Source: Rathayibacter sp. VKM Ac-2759 (lineage in GTDB: Bacteria; Actinomycetota; Actinomycetes; Actinomycetales; Microbacteriaceae). Taken from it: 64,000 bases of DNA. Of this stretch, positions 51,124 to 60,168 are shown one piece after another. The notes beneath the pieces were generated by a model that was not told the origin of the DNA, made no database searches, and saw only the letters and a list, made by a program, of their open reading frames with translations. Where the stretch lies: NCBI RefSeq assembly GCF_009834225.1, contig NZ_CP047176.1, forward strand, positions 3,534,001 to 3,598,000, read 5' to 3'. The stretch's first letter is position 1, and every line of letters begins with the position of its first letter. Position numbers and translations under genes: made by a program.

Positions 51124-51149
51124 GGATATCACTTCGCGCTCGGTAGTAT
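51124..51149 (+). promoter_or_regulatory. operator-like site and -10 box before the second GntR gene
   Basis: GGATATCAC (51124-51132) resembles the ATATCA part of the two sox/ABC operators. TAGTAT (51144-51149) is a TANNNT -10. No clear -35 is seen. Confidence 0.4.
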
Positions 51150-51202
51150 GGCTGGTCGGACACGGTAGCGACCGGCAGTGGTCGGGCGAGGAGGATCGGG
51201 CG

Positions 51203-51892
51203 ATGACGGAGGCTCCGCGCACGCTCCTCGACACCGCCCCCGCGTCTCCGAGCACCCCGACCCCGTCCCTGGCGGAGCAGGCCTTCACGGTGCTCCGCGA
51301 CCGTCTGGTCGTCCTGGACATCCGCCCGGGAGAGCCGCTGAACGACGAGCAGATCGGCAAGGAGCTCGGCGTCGGGCGCACGCCGGTGCGCGAGGCGCTG
51401 AAGCGCCTGGAGTCCGAGCACCTGGTGGTCATGTACCCGCGCCGGGGCACCTTCGCCGCCTCCGTCGACATCACCGACCTCGCTCAGATCTCCGAGGTCC
51501 GATCGCAGCTGGAGCCGCTCGCCGCCGGCCGAGCCGCGCGTTTCGCGACCGCCTCGCGACGGGCCGCGATGCGGGAGCTCGCCGACGAGCTCGAGAGGAT
51601 CGACAGCGGCAGCATCTCGTCGCGCGCCCTGATGCAGTACGACCTGCAGGTCCACCGCAGCATCTACGCCGCCAACGGCAACCGGCACCTCGAGGAGATC
51701 CTCGTCAGGTACGACAACCTCGCGACCCGGATCTGGTGCATGGTCCTCGACCGGCTCCCGAGCATCGCGGGGCACATCGGGGAGCACATCGCCCTGCTCC
51801 GCGACGTGGCCGAGGGGAACGACGAGAAGGCCTCCCGCGAGGCCCTGGCGCACGTCCTCTCCTTCGAGAAGCTGGTGCGGACCGTCCTGTAG
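51203..51892 (+). CDS. GntR-family (FCD) transcriptional regulator of the sarcosine cluster
   Basis: 229 residues with GAGGAGG before the ATG. The winged HTH is AEQAFTVLRDRLVVLDIRPG, then QIGKELGVGRTPVREALKRLESEHLV. The FCD domain follows with MQYDLQVHRSIYAANGNRHL (metal-ligand Asp and His). It lies 134 bp after purU in the same direction. The TATATCAG-type sites at the ABC and glyA promoters and the related site before this gene make it the best candidate to control both operons and itself. Confidence 0.83.
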   Translation: MTEAPRTLLDTAPASPSTPTPSLAEQAFTVLRDRLVVLDIRPGEPLNDEQIGKELGVGRTPVREALKRLESEHLVVMYPRRGTFAASVDITDLAQISEVRSQLEPLAAGRAARFATASRRAAMRELADELERIDSGSISSRALMQYDLQVHRSIYAANGNRHLEEILVRYDNLATRIWCMVLDRLPSIAGHIGEHIALLRDVAEGNDEKASREALAHVLSFEKLVRTVL

Positions 51893-51905
51893 GAGGACGC
51901 CTCCT
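51891..51905 (+). terminator. small hairpin at the GntR stop codon
   Basis: AGGAGG-ACG-CCTCCT, a 6-bp stem that starts inside the stop codon. A weak terminator candidate. Confidence 0.35.
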
Positions 51906-52000
51906 GCGCGAGCGGCGCCCGGGACCGATCCTCCCAGCGGCGATCGCTCGCCGGTGGCGCCGTTCGGGGGCACACTGGGCGTGCACCCCAAGGAGCTCCC

Positions 52001-52915
52001 GTGCTGCTTCCCTCGAATCCCGCGTGCGTCCTCGTCCCCATGGAGGCGCGGACGCTCCACGACGCCTCGCCGTACCGCCGCATGGCCCGGCGCTCCTTCG
52101 GCGACGTCGCGATGGCGAGCGTCGACTCGGTCCCGCAGCGGGTCGACGCCCTGCTCGACGAGGTCCCCGGGTCCGCCGAGGACTGCCTCCAGTTCCAGAT
52201 CGTCCACGCCGGTCGCCTCGAGGTCCGGCACGGCGCGCGGCGGGTCGTCGTCCCGGAGGGGACCGCGATGCTCTACGACGCGAGCCGACCGTTCGGCTTC
52301 GTGTACCCGACCCGCTTCGTGACGTCGATCGTGCAGGTCCCCGCGCGGGTGCTGGGGCTGAGCGGCCGCCGGATCGAGGCGCTCTCCGCCGGGCCGATCA
52401 GCCTCGCGACGCCCGCCGGATCGCTGCTCTCGCTGCTGGCCCGCCGGACGGGCCGCGTGTCGGCGGCCGTGGACGACGTCGTCGCCGACGGCTTCGCGAG
52501 CGCGCTCGTCGACACGATCACGATGGTGACGGACGGCGCGGGGCTCGCCCCGACCCTGGCGGAGGTGCAGTCGGTCGCCGTCCTCCACGCGGCGCGGAGT
52601 CACGTGCAGGAGCACCTGGCCGATCCCGATCTGCAGCCCGCCGCCGTGGCGCGTGCGCTGCGCGTGTCGGTCCGCGGGCTGCACGCGGCGTTCGCCGACT
52701 CCGGGGAGACGTTCGGGCAGTGCGTGGTCCGCGTGCGCTGCGAGCACGGCCGTCGACTCCTCCTCGAGCTGCCGACCGCCCCGATCACGATGATCGCGGC
52801 TCGGAGCGGATTCCACAGCGTCGACCACTTCATCCGCCGCTTCCGCGAGCTCCACGGGTCCCCGCCCGCCCAGTGGCGACGTCGCGCGAGCACCGGCGGA
52901 CCGGCCGGCGACTGA
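52001..52915 (+). CDS. AraC-family transcriptional regulator
   Basis: 304 residues from GTG 52001 with AAGGAG 5 nt upstream. The N-terminal ~175 residues are a cupin-like AraC-binding domain (FQIVHAGRLEVRHGAR, VPEGTAMLYDASRPF). The C-terminus has both HTH motifs: PAAVARALRVSVRGLHAAFADSG and APITMIAARSGFHSVDHFIRRFRE, then GSPPAQWRRR, so DNA binding should be intact. Three nt separate it from the next gene, a related but partial regulator. The regulon is unknown. Confidence 0.85.
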   Translation: MLLPSNPACVLVPMEARTLHDASPYRRMARRSFGDVAMASVDSVPQRVDALLDEVPGSAEDCLQFQIVHAGRLEVRHGARRVVVPEGTAMLYDASRPFGFVYPTRFVTSIVQVPARVLGLSGRRIEALSAGPISLATPAGSLLSLLARRTGRVSAAVDDVVADGFASALVDTITMVTDGAGLAPTLAEVQSVAVLHAARSHVQEHLADPDLQPAAVARALRVSVRGLHAAFADSGETFGQCVVRVRCEHGRRLLLELPTAPITMIAARSGFHSVDHFIRRFRELHGSPPAQWRRRASTGGPAGD

Positions 52916-52918
52916 GCG

Positions 52919-53563
52919 ATGCGCAGCTCTGACCTGCTCCGGCTGTCCGACGGCGTGGTCCTGCGTCGCGCGGGGGCGAGCACCCTCCCCCGGGAGGACG
53001 ACCTGAGGCTCGTCGTCCCGGCCGGGCCGTCGCCGGAGGAGCCGGACGCTCCGCTCTCCATCGACCTCGACCTCGCCGCGGCGGGACTCCGGCGCGAGGA
53101 CGTCTCGGCCCGGCTCCTCCTCGTCGACGAGGACGACGCGGCCGGCGCGGTCCTCGCGGCCGTCGCGGGAGCGCTGTGGACGGGAGCGGACCCGTTCGCC
53201 CCTGCGGAGCGGTCCCGGGTGGCGGGGGTGGTCACGACGCTGGCCCTGACGTGGCTCGTCCCGGAGCTGCTCCGGCAGACCGGCGGGCGCTCCGCCGTCC
53301 GTCTCGCCGCCGTGCTCGACGTCTGGACCCACCTCAAGGACTCCGACCTGAGCGTGGCGACGATCGCGCGGAGGACAGGGGTCTCGGAGCGTTCGCTGTA
53401 CGCGGCGTTCTCCGACGGCCCGGAGCGGCTCGGCGCTCTCCTCCGCCGGCTCCGCGAGGACAGGGCGGCCGCCGAGCTCGAGTCCCTGCCGGAGCGCGGA
53501 GACGTCGACCGAACGGTCGCCCGGCGATGGCTGGCTCGGCCCTCGATCGCCGGGTCCGCGTGA
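52919..53563 (+). CDS. truncated AraC-like regulator
   Basis: 214 residues. The only clear motif is one HTH near residues 147-175 (DLSVATIARRTGVSERSLYAAF). The region where the second HTH and the conserved FxxxHFxRxF block should lie is short and degenerate (RGDVDRTVARRWLARP). The N-terminal half resembles the sensor domain of the preceding AraC protein in size only. It may be a decaying paralogue or a partner that modulates the full-length regulator 3 nt upstream. Confidence 0.6.
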   Translation: MRSSDLLRLSDGVVLRRAGASTLPREDDLRLVVPAGPSPEEPDAPLSIDLDLAAAGLRREDVSARLLLVDEDDAAGAVLAAVAGALWTGADPFAPAERSRVAGVVTTLALTWLVPELLRQTGGRSAVRLAAVLDVWTHLKDSDLSVATIARRTGVSERSLYAAFSDGPERLGALLRRLREDRAAAELESLPERGDVDRTVARRWLARPSIAGSA

Positions 53564-53678
53564 TCGACTCGGAGTGCGCGGGCGGCGTGCTCGGACTGCA
53601 CGCAGCGCTCTCGGCGCCGACGACTCGGTGATCATGTGATCGTCGCCGCCCTCCTCTCGAGTGGGCGGGCCGGACGGG

Positions 53679-53720
53679 GAGAAGGCGGAGCGGGTGAGGG
53701 AGAAGGCGGAGCGGGTGATG
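53679..53720 (+). repeat. 21-bp tandem repeat at the start of the MmyB-type regulator
   Basis: GAGAAGGCGGAGCGGGTGA occurs at 53679 and 53700, exactly 21 bp apart. In frame it would read EKAERV twice. The second copy runs into the likely ATG (53718). Confidence 0.7.
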
Positions 53721-54743
53721 GAGGAGTCGAGGACCGGTCTCGGCCGGTACCTCCGGGCGCGCCGAGACGGGCTGAGACCCGAGGACGTCGGCCTGGAGGC
53801 GGACGCCGCCCGCCGGGTCGCCGGCCTGCGCCGCCAGGAGGTGGCCGGCCTCGCGGGGATCAGCCACGACTACTACCTGCGGCTGGAGCAGGGCAGGGAT
53901 CACCAGCCGTCCGCGCAGGTCCTGCTGGCGCTGGCGAGGGCTCTGCGGCTCGATCTCGACGCGACCTCGTACCTGTTCCGCCTGGCGGGGCAGGTCCCGC
54001 CGCCGCACGGCCCCTCCGAGCGTCACGACGAGGAGTCGCGGGCGGCCGAGACGACAGCGAACGTCACCACCCTGATGCAGCACTGGACCGCGGCCCCGGC
54101 CTACGTGCTCGACAGCAACCAGGACGTCGTCGCCGTGAACGCGCTCGGCCGCGCCTTCTTCCCCCTCCCGCTCGTCCCGGGCGCGAACATGGTCGTCGCC
54201 ACGGTCGACGCGGCCCTGGCCGCGACCGAGGGCCGCGACGCCTGGGACAGCGTCATCCGGGCGCACGCGGCCGCACTGCGCTACTCGGCCGATCCGGACC
54301 ACCCGCGCCTGCGGCTCCTCGTCGCCTCGCTGTCGTCGCGCTCGAAGGTCTTCCGCGAGGCGTGGGCGAGTCACGAGGCCCGGCCGAAGCGCGGGGGGAC
54401 GGCACCCGTCCTCGTCGAGCCGTTCGGTTTCATCGACTTCCGCTGGCAGACGCTGGACGTCCCGGGCGGCGGCCTGTACCTCACCACCTTCTTCGGCGAG
54501 GCCGGCACCCCGCCCGCCGCCGCGATCGACTACCTGGCCGCCAAGCTCCGGGTGGAGACCGAGCTCGAGAGAGCCTCCGCGACCCGGGACGCCGCGCCGC
54601 GACCGGTGCCCCGCCAGGACCACTCAGCACCGACGGGCCACGGCTGCAGCGCGTGCCCGCACTCGGCGAGCGCCCCGCATCGAGGGCTCCGGTCGCCGGG
54701 TGGTGACGCCAGGACCACGACTGCGACCGGAGAGCGTCCCTAG
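53718..54743 (+). CDS. XRE-family regulator with MmyB-type ligand-binding domain
   Basis: 341 residues from ATG 53718. The HTH (GLGRYLRARRDGLRPEDVGL, then RRQEVAGLAGISHDYYLRLEQGRD) is typical of actinobacterial MmyB-like regulators. The PAS-like ligand domain follows (TANVTTLMQHWTAAPAYVLDSNQDVVAVNALG, DHPRLRLLVASLSSRS, FRWQTLDVPGGGLYLTTFF). GTG 53661 would add 19 residues including a duplicated EKAERV; I prefer the ATG, which fits the family start. Such regulators often control neighbouring hydrolase or dehydrogenase genes; here a hydrolase gene follows 39 nt later. Confidence 0.82.
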   Translation: MEESRTGLGRYLRARRDGLRPEDVGLEADAARRVAGLRRQEVAGLAGISHDYYLRLEQGRDHQPSAQVLLALARALRLDLDATSYLFRLAGQVPPPHGPSERHDEESRAAETTANVTTLMQHWTAAPAYVLDSNQDVVAVNALGRAFFPLPLVPGANMVVATVDAALAATEGRDAWDSVIRAHAAALRYSADPDHPRLRLLVASLSSRSKVFREAWASHEARPKRGGTAPVLVEPFGFIDFRWQTLDVPGGGLYLTTFFGEAGTPPAAAIDYLAAKLRVETELERASATRDAAPRPVPRQDHSAPTGHGCSACPHSASAPHRGLRSPGGDARTTTATGERP

Positions 54744-54782
54744 GGTCGCGGTCGTACCCCCACCCACTGGAAGGACCACCCC

Positions 54783-55493
54783 ATGACCACCACCATCGTC
54801 CTCGTCCACGGCGCCTTCGCCGACGCCGCGAGCTGGGCCCCTGTCACGCGCGAGCTCCTCGACCGCGGCCACACCGTCGTCGTCCCGCCCGTCTACAACC
54901 GCAGCCTCGCCGAGGACGCGGCCTCCGTCCGCGCCGTCGCCGAGCACATCGAGGGCCCCGTCGTGCTGGCGGGCCACTCGTACGGCGGCGCCGTGATCAC
55001 GGTCGCCGGCGAGGCCGAGAACGTCGTCGGTCTCGTGTACGTCTCGGGCTACGTCCTCGACGCCGGCGAGAGCCTCGGCCAGCTGCAGGGCGGCTTCCCG
55101 GACTCGGACCTCGCGGCGAACCTCGTCTACACGCCGTACCCGATCGCCGGCGGCGAGGACGGCACCGACGTGTCGGTCCGCGTCGAGGCGTTCCCCGAGG
55201 TGTTCGCCGCCGGAGTCGACCCGCGCGTCGCGGAGGTGCTCGCGGTCTCCCAGCGCCCGCTGTCCGGCGCCGCGTTCGGCGAGCCCGCCTCCGCCGCCGC
55301 GTGGAGGACGACGCCGGCGTGGGCGATCGTGTCCGCCGCCGACCACACCATCAACCCCGACGTGGAGCGCTTCGGCTACACCCGGGCCGGCATCACGGAC
55401 GTGACCGAGCTCGACGCCCCGCACCTGGTCATGCAGACCCACCCGAAGGACGTCGCCGACGTCATCGAGCGCGCCGTCGCCGCGACCGCCTGA
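54783..55493 (+). CDS. alpha/beta hydrolase
   Basis: 236 residues. VLVHGAFADAASW near the start, nucleophile Ser in LAGHSYGGAVI, Asp in SAADHTINPD and His in DAPHLVMQTHP complete the triad. It resembles the salicylate esterase/hydroxynitrile lyase-like group common in actinobacteria; the substrate is unknown. GGAAGGA stands 9 nt before the ATG. It lies between the MmyB-type regulator and a second hydrolase in one direction and is probably controlled by the regulator. Confidence 0.82.
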   Translation: MTTTIVLVHGAFADAASWAPVTRELLDRGHTVVVPPVYNRSLAEDAASVRAVAEHIEGPVVLAGHSYGGAVITVAGEAENVVGLVYVSGYVLDAGESLGQLQGGFPDSDLAANLVYTPYPIAGGEDGTDVSVRVEAFPEVFAAGVDPRVAEVLAVSQRPLSGAAFGEPASAAAWRTTPAWAIVSAADHTINPDVERFGYTRAGITDVTELDAPHLVMQTHPKDVADVIERAVAATA

Positions 55494-55536
55494 GCGCCCG
55501 CCCGACGAGAACCGATCGATCCGACGAGGAGACACC

Positions 55537-56499
55537 GTGCCCGCCAATCCGAGGAACATCGCCCTCGAGCCGGCCGCTCAGGCGTTCGCCGAGGCCACCG
55601 CGACCCCGCCGTTCCTCTTCCAGCTCTCGCCCGCCGACGGCAGGAGGGCCGTCGACGGCGTGCAGGACCAGCCGATCGACAAGCCGGAGATCGACGAGGA
55701 GTGGATCACCGTCGAGGGCGGTCCCACCGGCAGCGTCCCGGTGCGCATCGTGAGGCCGAAGGGCGCCCGCGGCGCGCTCCCCGTGGTCCTCTACACCCAC
55801 GGCGCCGGCTGGGTGTTCGGCGATGCGCACACCCACGACCGCCTGGTCCGCGATCTCGCCGTCGGGACGGGGGCCGCCGTCGTCTTCCCCGAGTACGACC
55901 GCGCCCCCGAGCACCGGTACCCGGTGCAGAACGAGCAGTCCTACGCCGTCGCGCGGTGGGTCGTGCGGCACGGCGCCGAGCACGATCTCGACGGCGACCG
56001 CCTCGCCGTCGCGGGAGACTCGGTCGGCGGCAACATGGCCATCGCCGTGGCTCTGATGGGCGACGAGCGCGGCGACGTGGCGTTCCGCGCCGTCGTGCTC
56101 TTCTACCCCGTCACCGACGCCTCCTTCGACACCCCGTCGTACCTCGAGTTCGCCGAGGGCTACTTCCTCGCCCGCGAGGGCATGAAGTGGTTCTGGGACC
56201 AGTACACGACCAGCGAGGAGGACCGCGCGCAGATCACCGCGTCGCCGCTGCGCGCGACCCGTGAGCAGCTCGCCTTCTTCCCGCCCACCCTCGTGATCAC
56301 CGGCGAGGCCGACGTGCTCCGCGACGAGGGCGAGGCCTTCGCGGCGTCGCTCCGCCGCGCCGGAGTGGAGGTCACCGCCGTCCGCTACGGCGGGATCATC
56401 CACGACTTCGTGATGGTCAACAGCATGCACGACACCCCGCAGGCCAGGGCCGCCGTCGCCCAGGCCGTCGCCCACCTCCGGGCCGCACTCGGCCAGTGA
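55537..56499 (+). CDS. alpha/beta hydrolase of the HSL/acetyl-esterase family
   Basis: 320 residues from GTG 55537 (GAGGAG upstream). The hormone-sensitive-lipase motif is THGAGWVFGD (HGAGW in place of HGGGW). The nucleophile is in AGDSVGGNMA, the acid in GEADVLRDEGEAF and the His in GIIHDFVMVN. It should cleave short-chain esters. It lies 43 nt after the first hydrolase and the two probably form one transcript. Confidence 0.85.
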   Translation: MPANPRNIALEPAAQAFAEATATPPFLFQLSPADGRRAVDGVQDQPIDKPEIDEEWITVEGGPTGSVPVRIVRPKGARGALPVVLYTHGAGWVFGDAHTHDRLVRDLAVGTGAAVVFPEYDRAPEHRYPVQNEQSYAVARWVVRHGAEHDLDGDRLAVAGDSVGGNMAIAVALMGDERGDVAFRAVVLFYPVTDASFDTPSYLEFAEGYFLAREGMKWFWDQYTTSEEDRAQITASPLRATREQLAFFPPTLVITGEADVLRDEGEAFAASLRRAGVEVTAVRYGGIIHDFVMVNSMHDTPQARAAVAQAVAHLRAALGQ

Positions 56500-56532
56500 G
56501 CGGCGCAGGAGCGGAGTGACCGTCTCGGAGGG

Positions 56533-58302
56533 CTACTCCGCCCGCTGGAGCCTGACCGCGATGTACTCGCGGCCCGGCAGCTCGATCCGGAAGCGGCCCG
56601 CGTACGTCCCCGGCAGCCGCTCGACCGTCATGCCCCACGTGTCGATGACGTCGACCGTGTACGACACGTCCGGCTCGAGCAGGAAGCGGCGGTAGGTGGG
56701 GCGGTCGAAGCCGAAGTAGTAGAGGTAGTACTCGCCCTCGATGCCGGCGCGCGGGACGTCCCAGTCGAGCGGGATCGGCTCGAGGCCGTCCGCGGGGCCC
56801 TCCGCCAGCACCGACTCGAGGAACGCGATGCGTGCGGGGCTGGAGCCCCGCAGCTCCCCGCCCTTGGACCACCAGAGCACGTCGTCGGGGTGCACGTAGG
56901 TCTCGCCGTGGCCGACGTAGCCGCCGCGCAGCGCGCCCTCCCAGAAGCGGCGCACCAGCTCCTCGCCGGTGATGTTGCCCCAGCCCTGGTCGATGTCGCC
57001 CTCGTAGGCGCACTCGTCGATCACGACGGGCTTGCCCCAGCGGCGCCACTCGGTCGTCATCTCGGCGGTCTTGTAGACGTCCTGCCGCTGGATGCTGGCG
57101 TGGGTGATCCACGGGCGCGAGTAGTCGTAGAAGTCGCGGCAGTTGTGGATCGAGAGCAGGTGCCGCGAGGGGTCGTCCTCGACGACGATCGCGGCGAAGC
57201 GCTCCCAGTCCGCCTCCGTCTTCTCGAAGAGCAGGTCGTACTCGTTGGCCAGCGACCACCAGACGTTCGCGAAGGAGGCGAGCCGCGCGACGGCGTAGCG
57301 CACGTAGCGGTCGTCGGCGACGGGGTCCATCGTCGAGAAGCCCCAGCGGTCGTAGGCGTGGAAGAGGATCAGGTCGGCCTCGATCCCCAGCTCGCCCAGC
57401 TGCTCGATGCGGCGCTCGAGATGCCGCCAGAACACCGGATCCGGGCGCCGGTGGTCGAATCCCTCCTCGACCGAGCCCTCGAACGGGTAGAGCACCGGCT
57501 CGTTCTCGTTGAAGAGGTACGACTTGGGGAACACGCCCATCCGGATCTTCGTGAACGGCGCCCGGGCGAGCGTCGCGAGGGTCCGCTCCTCCAGCTCGTC
57601 GCCCTGGTGGGTCCACGCGTACGAGGTGGTGCCGAGCGGGCGGTGCCGCGTGCCGTCGGCGTGCGCGAAGTGGAAGGCGCCGGCGACGCGCACCGGCCCG
57701 TGGCGGCCCTCGCGCGGAGGCGTCACCGAGACCGCGCCCGTGATCCCGTCGAGCGAGCGGGCCGTGCTCGAGGTCGTCCAGGCGTACTCCCCCGGCGCCT
57801 CGGGCATCCAGCGGAGGCGGAACACGCCGTCGCCGTCGTAGAAGCCGGGCACGCGCACGGCGCCGCTCGGCCCGTCGACGATCGCCGAGAGGGCGACGTC
57901 GACGAACGGGTTGCCGTGCGAGGGCCCGCGCAGCTCGACCTCGAACCGCTCGTAGACCGGCACCGACGACGGCGCGAGCACCGCTGCCGAGCCGAGCTCC
58001 ACCTCCGCCGGCTCGTACGACGGCGAGGGGGCCGTGAACCGCTCCTGCTCGCGGACCGGGGCGGGCTCCTCCGTGGGGATCGCGGCGATCTCGGCGAGCA
58101 GCGCCTCGCGCCCCGCCGCGTCGAGCGACTCCTCCGTGTCGACGACGAGGCCCACGGGGTAGCTGTGCAGGGTGTGCAGGATCGACGAGTGCGCGAGCCC
58201 CGGGAGGTGGCGCTCGACGATCTCGTGCCCGCGCGGGTCGCGGAGGACCTCGAACAGGCGGGTCTCGCGCGAGAAGCGCTCGGCGGTGGTGGTGTGCGGC
58301 AC
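56533..58302 (-). CDS. glycoside hydrolase-like protein (DUF5060 / DUF4038 / DUF5605 architecture)
   Basis: 589 residues from GTG 58302, two nt after the permease stop. A short N-terminal helical region (about 1-75) is followed by an Ig-like DUF5060 domain (VPVYERFEVELRGPSHGNPF). The TIM barrel (about 190-480) has candidate acid Glu in WWSLANEYDLL and nucleophile Glu in VIDECAYEG. A C-terminal beta domain ends at IELPGREYIAVRLQ. There is no signal peptide, so it acts in the cytoplasm on an imported oligosaccharide. It is the last gene of the sugar ABC operon. Confidence 0.78.
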   Translation of the reverse strand: MPHTTTAERFSRETRLFEVLRDPRGHEIVERHLPGLAHSSILHTLHSYPVGLVVDTEESLDAAGREALLAEIAAIPTEEPAPVREQERFTAPSPSYEPAEVELGSAAVLAPSSVPVYERFEVELRGPSHGNPFVDVALSAIVDGPSGAVRVPGFYDGDGVFRLRWMPEAPGEYAWTTSSTARSLDGITGAVSVTPPREGRHGPVRVAGAFHFAHADGTRHRPLGTTSYAWTHQGDELEERTLATLARAPFTKIRMGVFPKSYLFNENEPVLYPFEGSVEEGFDHRRPDPVFWRHLERRIEQLGELGIEADLILFHAYDRWGFSTMDPVADDRYVRYAVARLASFANVWWSLANEYDLLFEKTEADWERFAAIVVEDDPSRHLLSIHNCRDFYDYSRPWITHASIQRQDVYKTAEMTTEWRRWGKPVVIDECAYEGDIDQGWGNITGEELVRRFWEGALRGGYVGHGETYVHPDDVLWWSKGGELRGSSPARIAFLESVLAEGPADGLEPIPLDWDVPRAGIEGEYYLYYFGFDRPTYRRFLLEPDVSYTVDVIDTWGMTVERLPGTYAGRFRIELPGREYIAVRLQRAE

Positions 58303-58304
58303 GG

Positions 58305-59204
58305 TCAGCCCTTCACGGCGCCGGCGAAGGCGCCCTCGACGAAGTAGCGCTGGAACATCAGGTAGACGATCAGCACGGGGAACACGGACATGATCGTGAA
58401 GGCGTTCAGCGGCCCGTACGAACTGGTGAACTGCGACTGGAAGCCCTGCAGCGCGAGCGGGATCGTCCACGAGTCCTGGCTCTGCAGCAGCGCCAGCGCG
58501 ATCGAGTACTCGTTCCAGGTCGAGACGAAGTCGAGGATGAACAGCGCGGCGAGCGCGGGGCGGGCGAGCGGCAGGATGATCGTCAGGAACAGCCGCCAGT
58601 TGCCGGCGCCGTCGATCCGGGCGCTCTCGTCGATCTCCTCCGGGATCTGCCGGAAGAAGCCGTAGAGGATGAAGGTCTGGTACGGCAGGCCGAAGGCGAT
58701 GTACGGGAGGATGATGCCCACGTTGCTGCTCAGCAGGTTGAGGCCGTTCATCACCTGGAACAGCGGCGCGATCGCGACCTGGATCGGCACCATCGCTCCG
58801 AGGGCGATGACGCCCATCAGGAGGCGCTGGCGGCGGAACCGCATCCGGGCCAGCGCGAAGGCGGCGGCGGCCGAGATGAAGAGCCCGACCGGCACCTTGA
58901 TCAGCGCGATCATGAGGCTGTTGCCTCCCGCGGTGAGCAGGTTGCCGCGGTCCAGCGCCTCGACGTAGTTGCCGAAGTCGGGCGACCACGGCGGCACGAA
59001 GGCGGGGGTGCTGAAGATGTCGGCCTCGCTCTTGAGCGAGGTGAAGACCATGAAGATCAGCGGGACCGCCCAGATCAGGACGGCGAAGACGAGGCCGATC
59101 CAGAGACCGAGGCGGACGAAGTCGCGGCCGCCGACCGGGCGCCGCTGCTTCTTCGGCGGGTCGATCAGACCCGGCGAGCTCGTCGGGATGCTCGTGACGG
59201 TCAT
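58305..59204 (-). CDS. carbohydrate ABC transporter permease (MalG type)
   Basis: 299 residues, six membrane helices. The coupling loop is EEIDESARIDGAGNWRLFLTIILPLARPAL, and FMVFTSLKSEADIF and FVSTWNEYSIALALL are family blocks of CUT1 permeases. Its ATG overlaps the stop of the MalF-type permease by 4 nt, so it is coupled to its partner. Confidence 0.9.
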   Translation of the reverse strand: MTVTSIPTSSPGLIDPPKKQRRPVGGRDFVRLGLWIGLVFAVLIWAVPLIFMVFTSLKSEADIFSTPAFVPPWSPDFGNYVEALDRGNLLTAGGNSLMIALIKVPVGLFISAAAAFALARMRFRRQRLLMGVIALGAMVPIQVAIAPLFQVMNGLNLLSSNVGIILPYIAFGLPYQTFILYGFFRQIPEEIDESARIDGAGNWRLFLTIILPLARPALAALFILDFVSTWNEYSIALALLQSQDSWTIPLALQGFQSQFTSSYGPLNAFTIMSVFPVLIVYLMFQRYFVEGAFAGAVKG

Positions 59205-60145
59205 GCGTTCTTCTCCTGACGCGCGGTCCACACCATGTAGGGGACGACGATGACGAGGGTGATCACGAGCAGGACCGTGGCGATCGCGTTGCCCTGCCCG
59301 TACTCGTGGTTGTTGAAGGACTGCTGGAACGACCACAGGGCGAGCACCTGCGTCTGCTGCGCGGGGCCGCCTCCGGTCATGCCCACGATCAGGTCGAACA
59401 CCTTGATCGAGTTGATGATCGTCAGCACCACCACCACGACGGTGGTCGGCCGCAGCGCCGGCAGCGTGACGTTGCGGAACACCTGCCAGGCGTTCGCTCC
59501 GTCGAGCCGCGCCGCCTCGACGTGGTCGGGCGAGACGCTCTGCAGGCCCGCGAGGAAGAGCACCATGTTGGTGCCCGCGATCTGCCAGACGAACGCGGCG
59601 AAGATCGAGTAGAGCGCCAGGTTCTTGTCGCCCAGCCACTGCACCTCGGCGAGCCAGGGCAGATTGAACAGCTGCGCGAGGTTCACGCCGACGCCGTAGT
59701 TGGGGTTGTACATCCAGCGCCACATGTTCGCGATGGCGATCGGAGCGAGGACACCCGGGATGTAGAAGAGGGAGCGGAAGGCGTTCCGCCCGAAGAGCGG
59801 CCGGTTGAGCGCGAGCGCCATCACGAGGCCGAGGCCCACCGGGATGACGAGGGACATCAGCACCCAGATCAGGGTGTTCGAGAACGCGGTCCAGAAGACC
59901 GGGTCCTGCGTGAAGATGCGGACGTAGTTCTGCAGGCCGACGAAGACCTGGGGCGCGCCCTGGAAGCCCGTCCACTCGAAGAAGCTCAGCCGCACCGACT
60001 CGAGCGACGGGCCGACCACGAAGACCAGGTAGGCGGCGAGCGCCGGGGCGAGGAACGGCAGCGCGGCGATGAAGCCGGTGCCGCCGAAGCGGGCGAGTGC
60101 TCGGCGGCGCGTCCTGCGCGGCCGGGCGGGGGCGGATGTCGTCAT
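59201..60145 (-). CDS. carbohydrate ABC transporter permease (MalF type)
   Basis: 314 residues from ATG 60145 (AGAGAGG upstream); the ATG at 60163 has no ribosome site. Six membrane helices, basic N-terminus, EAA loop HVEAARLDGANAWQVFRNVTLPALRP, and GMTGGGPAQQTQVLALW near the end. First permease of the sugar importer. The ATPase (an MsiK-type shared subunit in actinobacteria) is not encoded here. Confidence 0.9.
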   Translation of the reverse strand: MTTSAPARPRRTRRRALARFGGTGFIAALPFLAPALAAYLVFVVGPSLESVRLSFFEWTGFQGAPQVFVGLQNYVRIFTQDPVFWTAFSNTLIWVLMSLVIPVGLGLVMALALNRPLFGRNAFRSLFYIPGVLAPIAIANMWRWMYNPNYGVGVNLAQLFNLPWLAEVQWLGDKNLALYSIFAAFVWQIAGTNMVLFLAGLQSVSPDHVEAARLDGANAWQVFRNVTLPALRPTTVVVVVLTIINSIKVFDLIVGMTGGGPAQQTQVLALWSFQQSFNNHEYGQGNAIATVLLVITLVIVVPYMVWTARQEKNA

Positions 60146-60168
60146 GTCGGACCTCTCTGGCATCGCGG

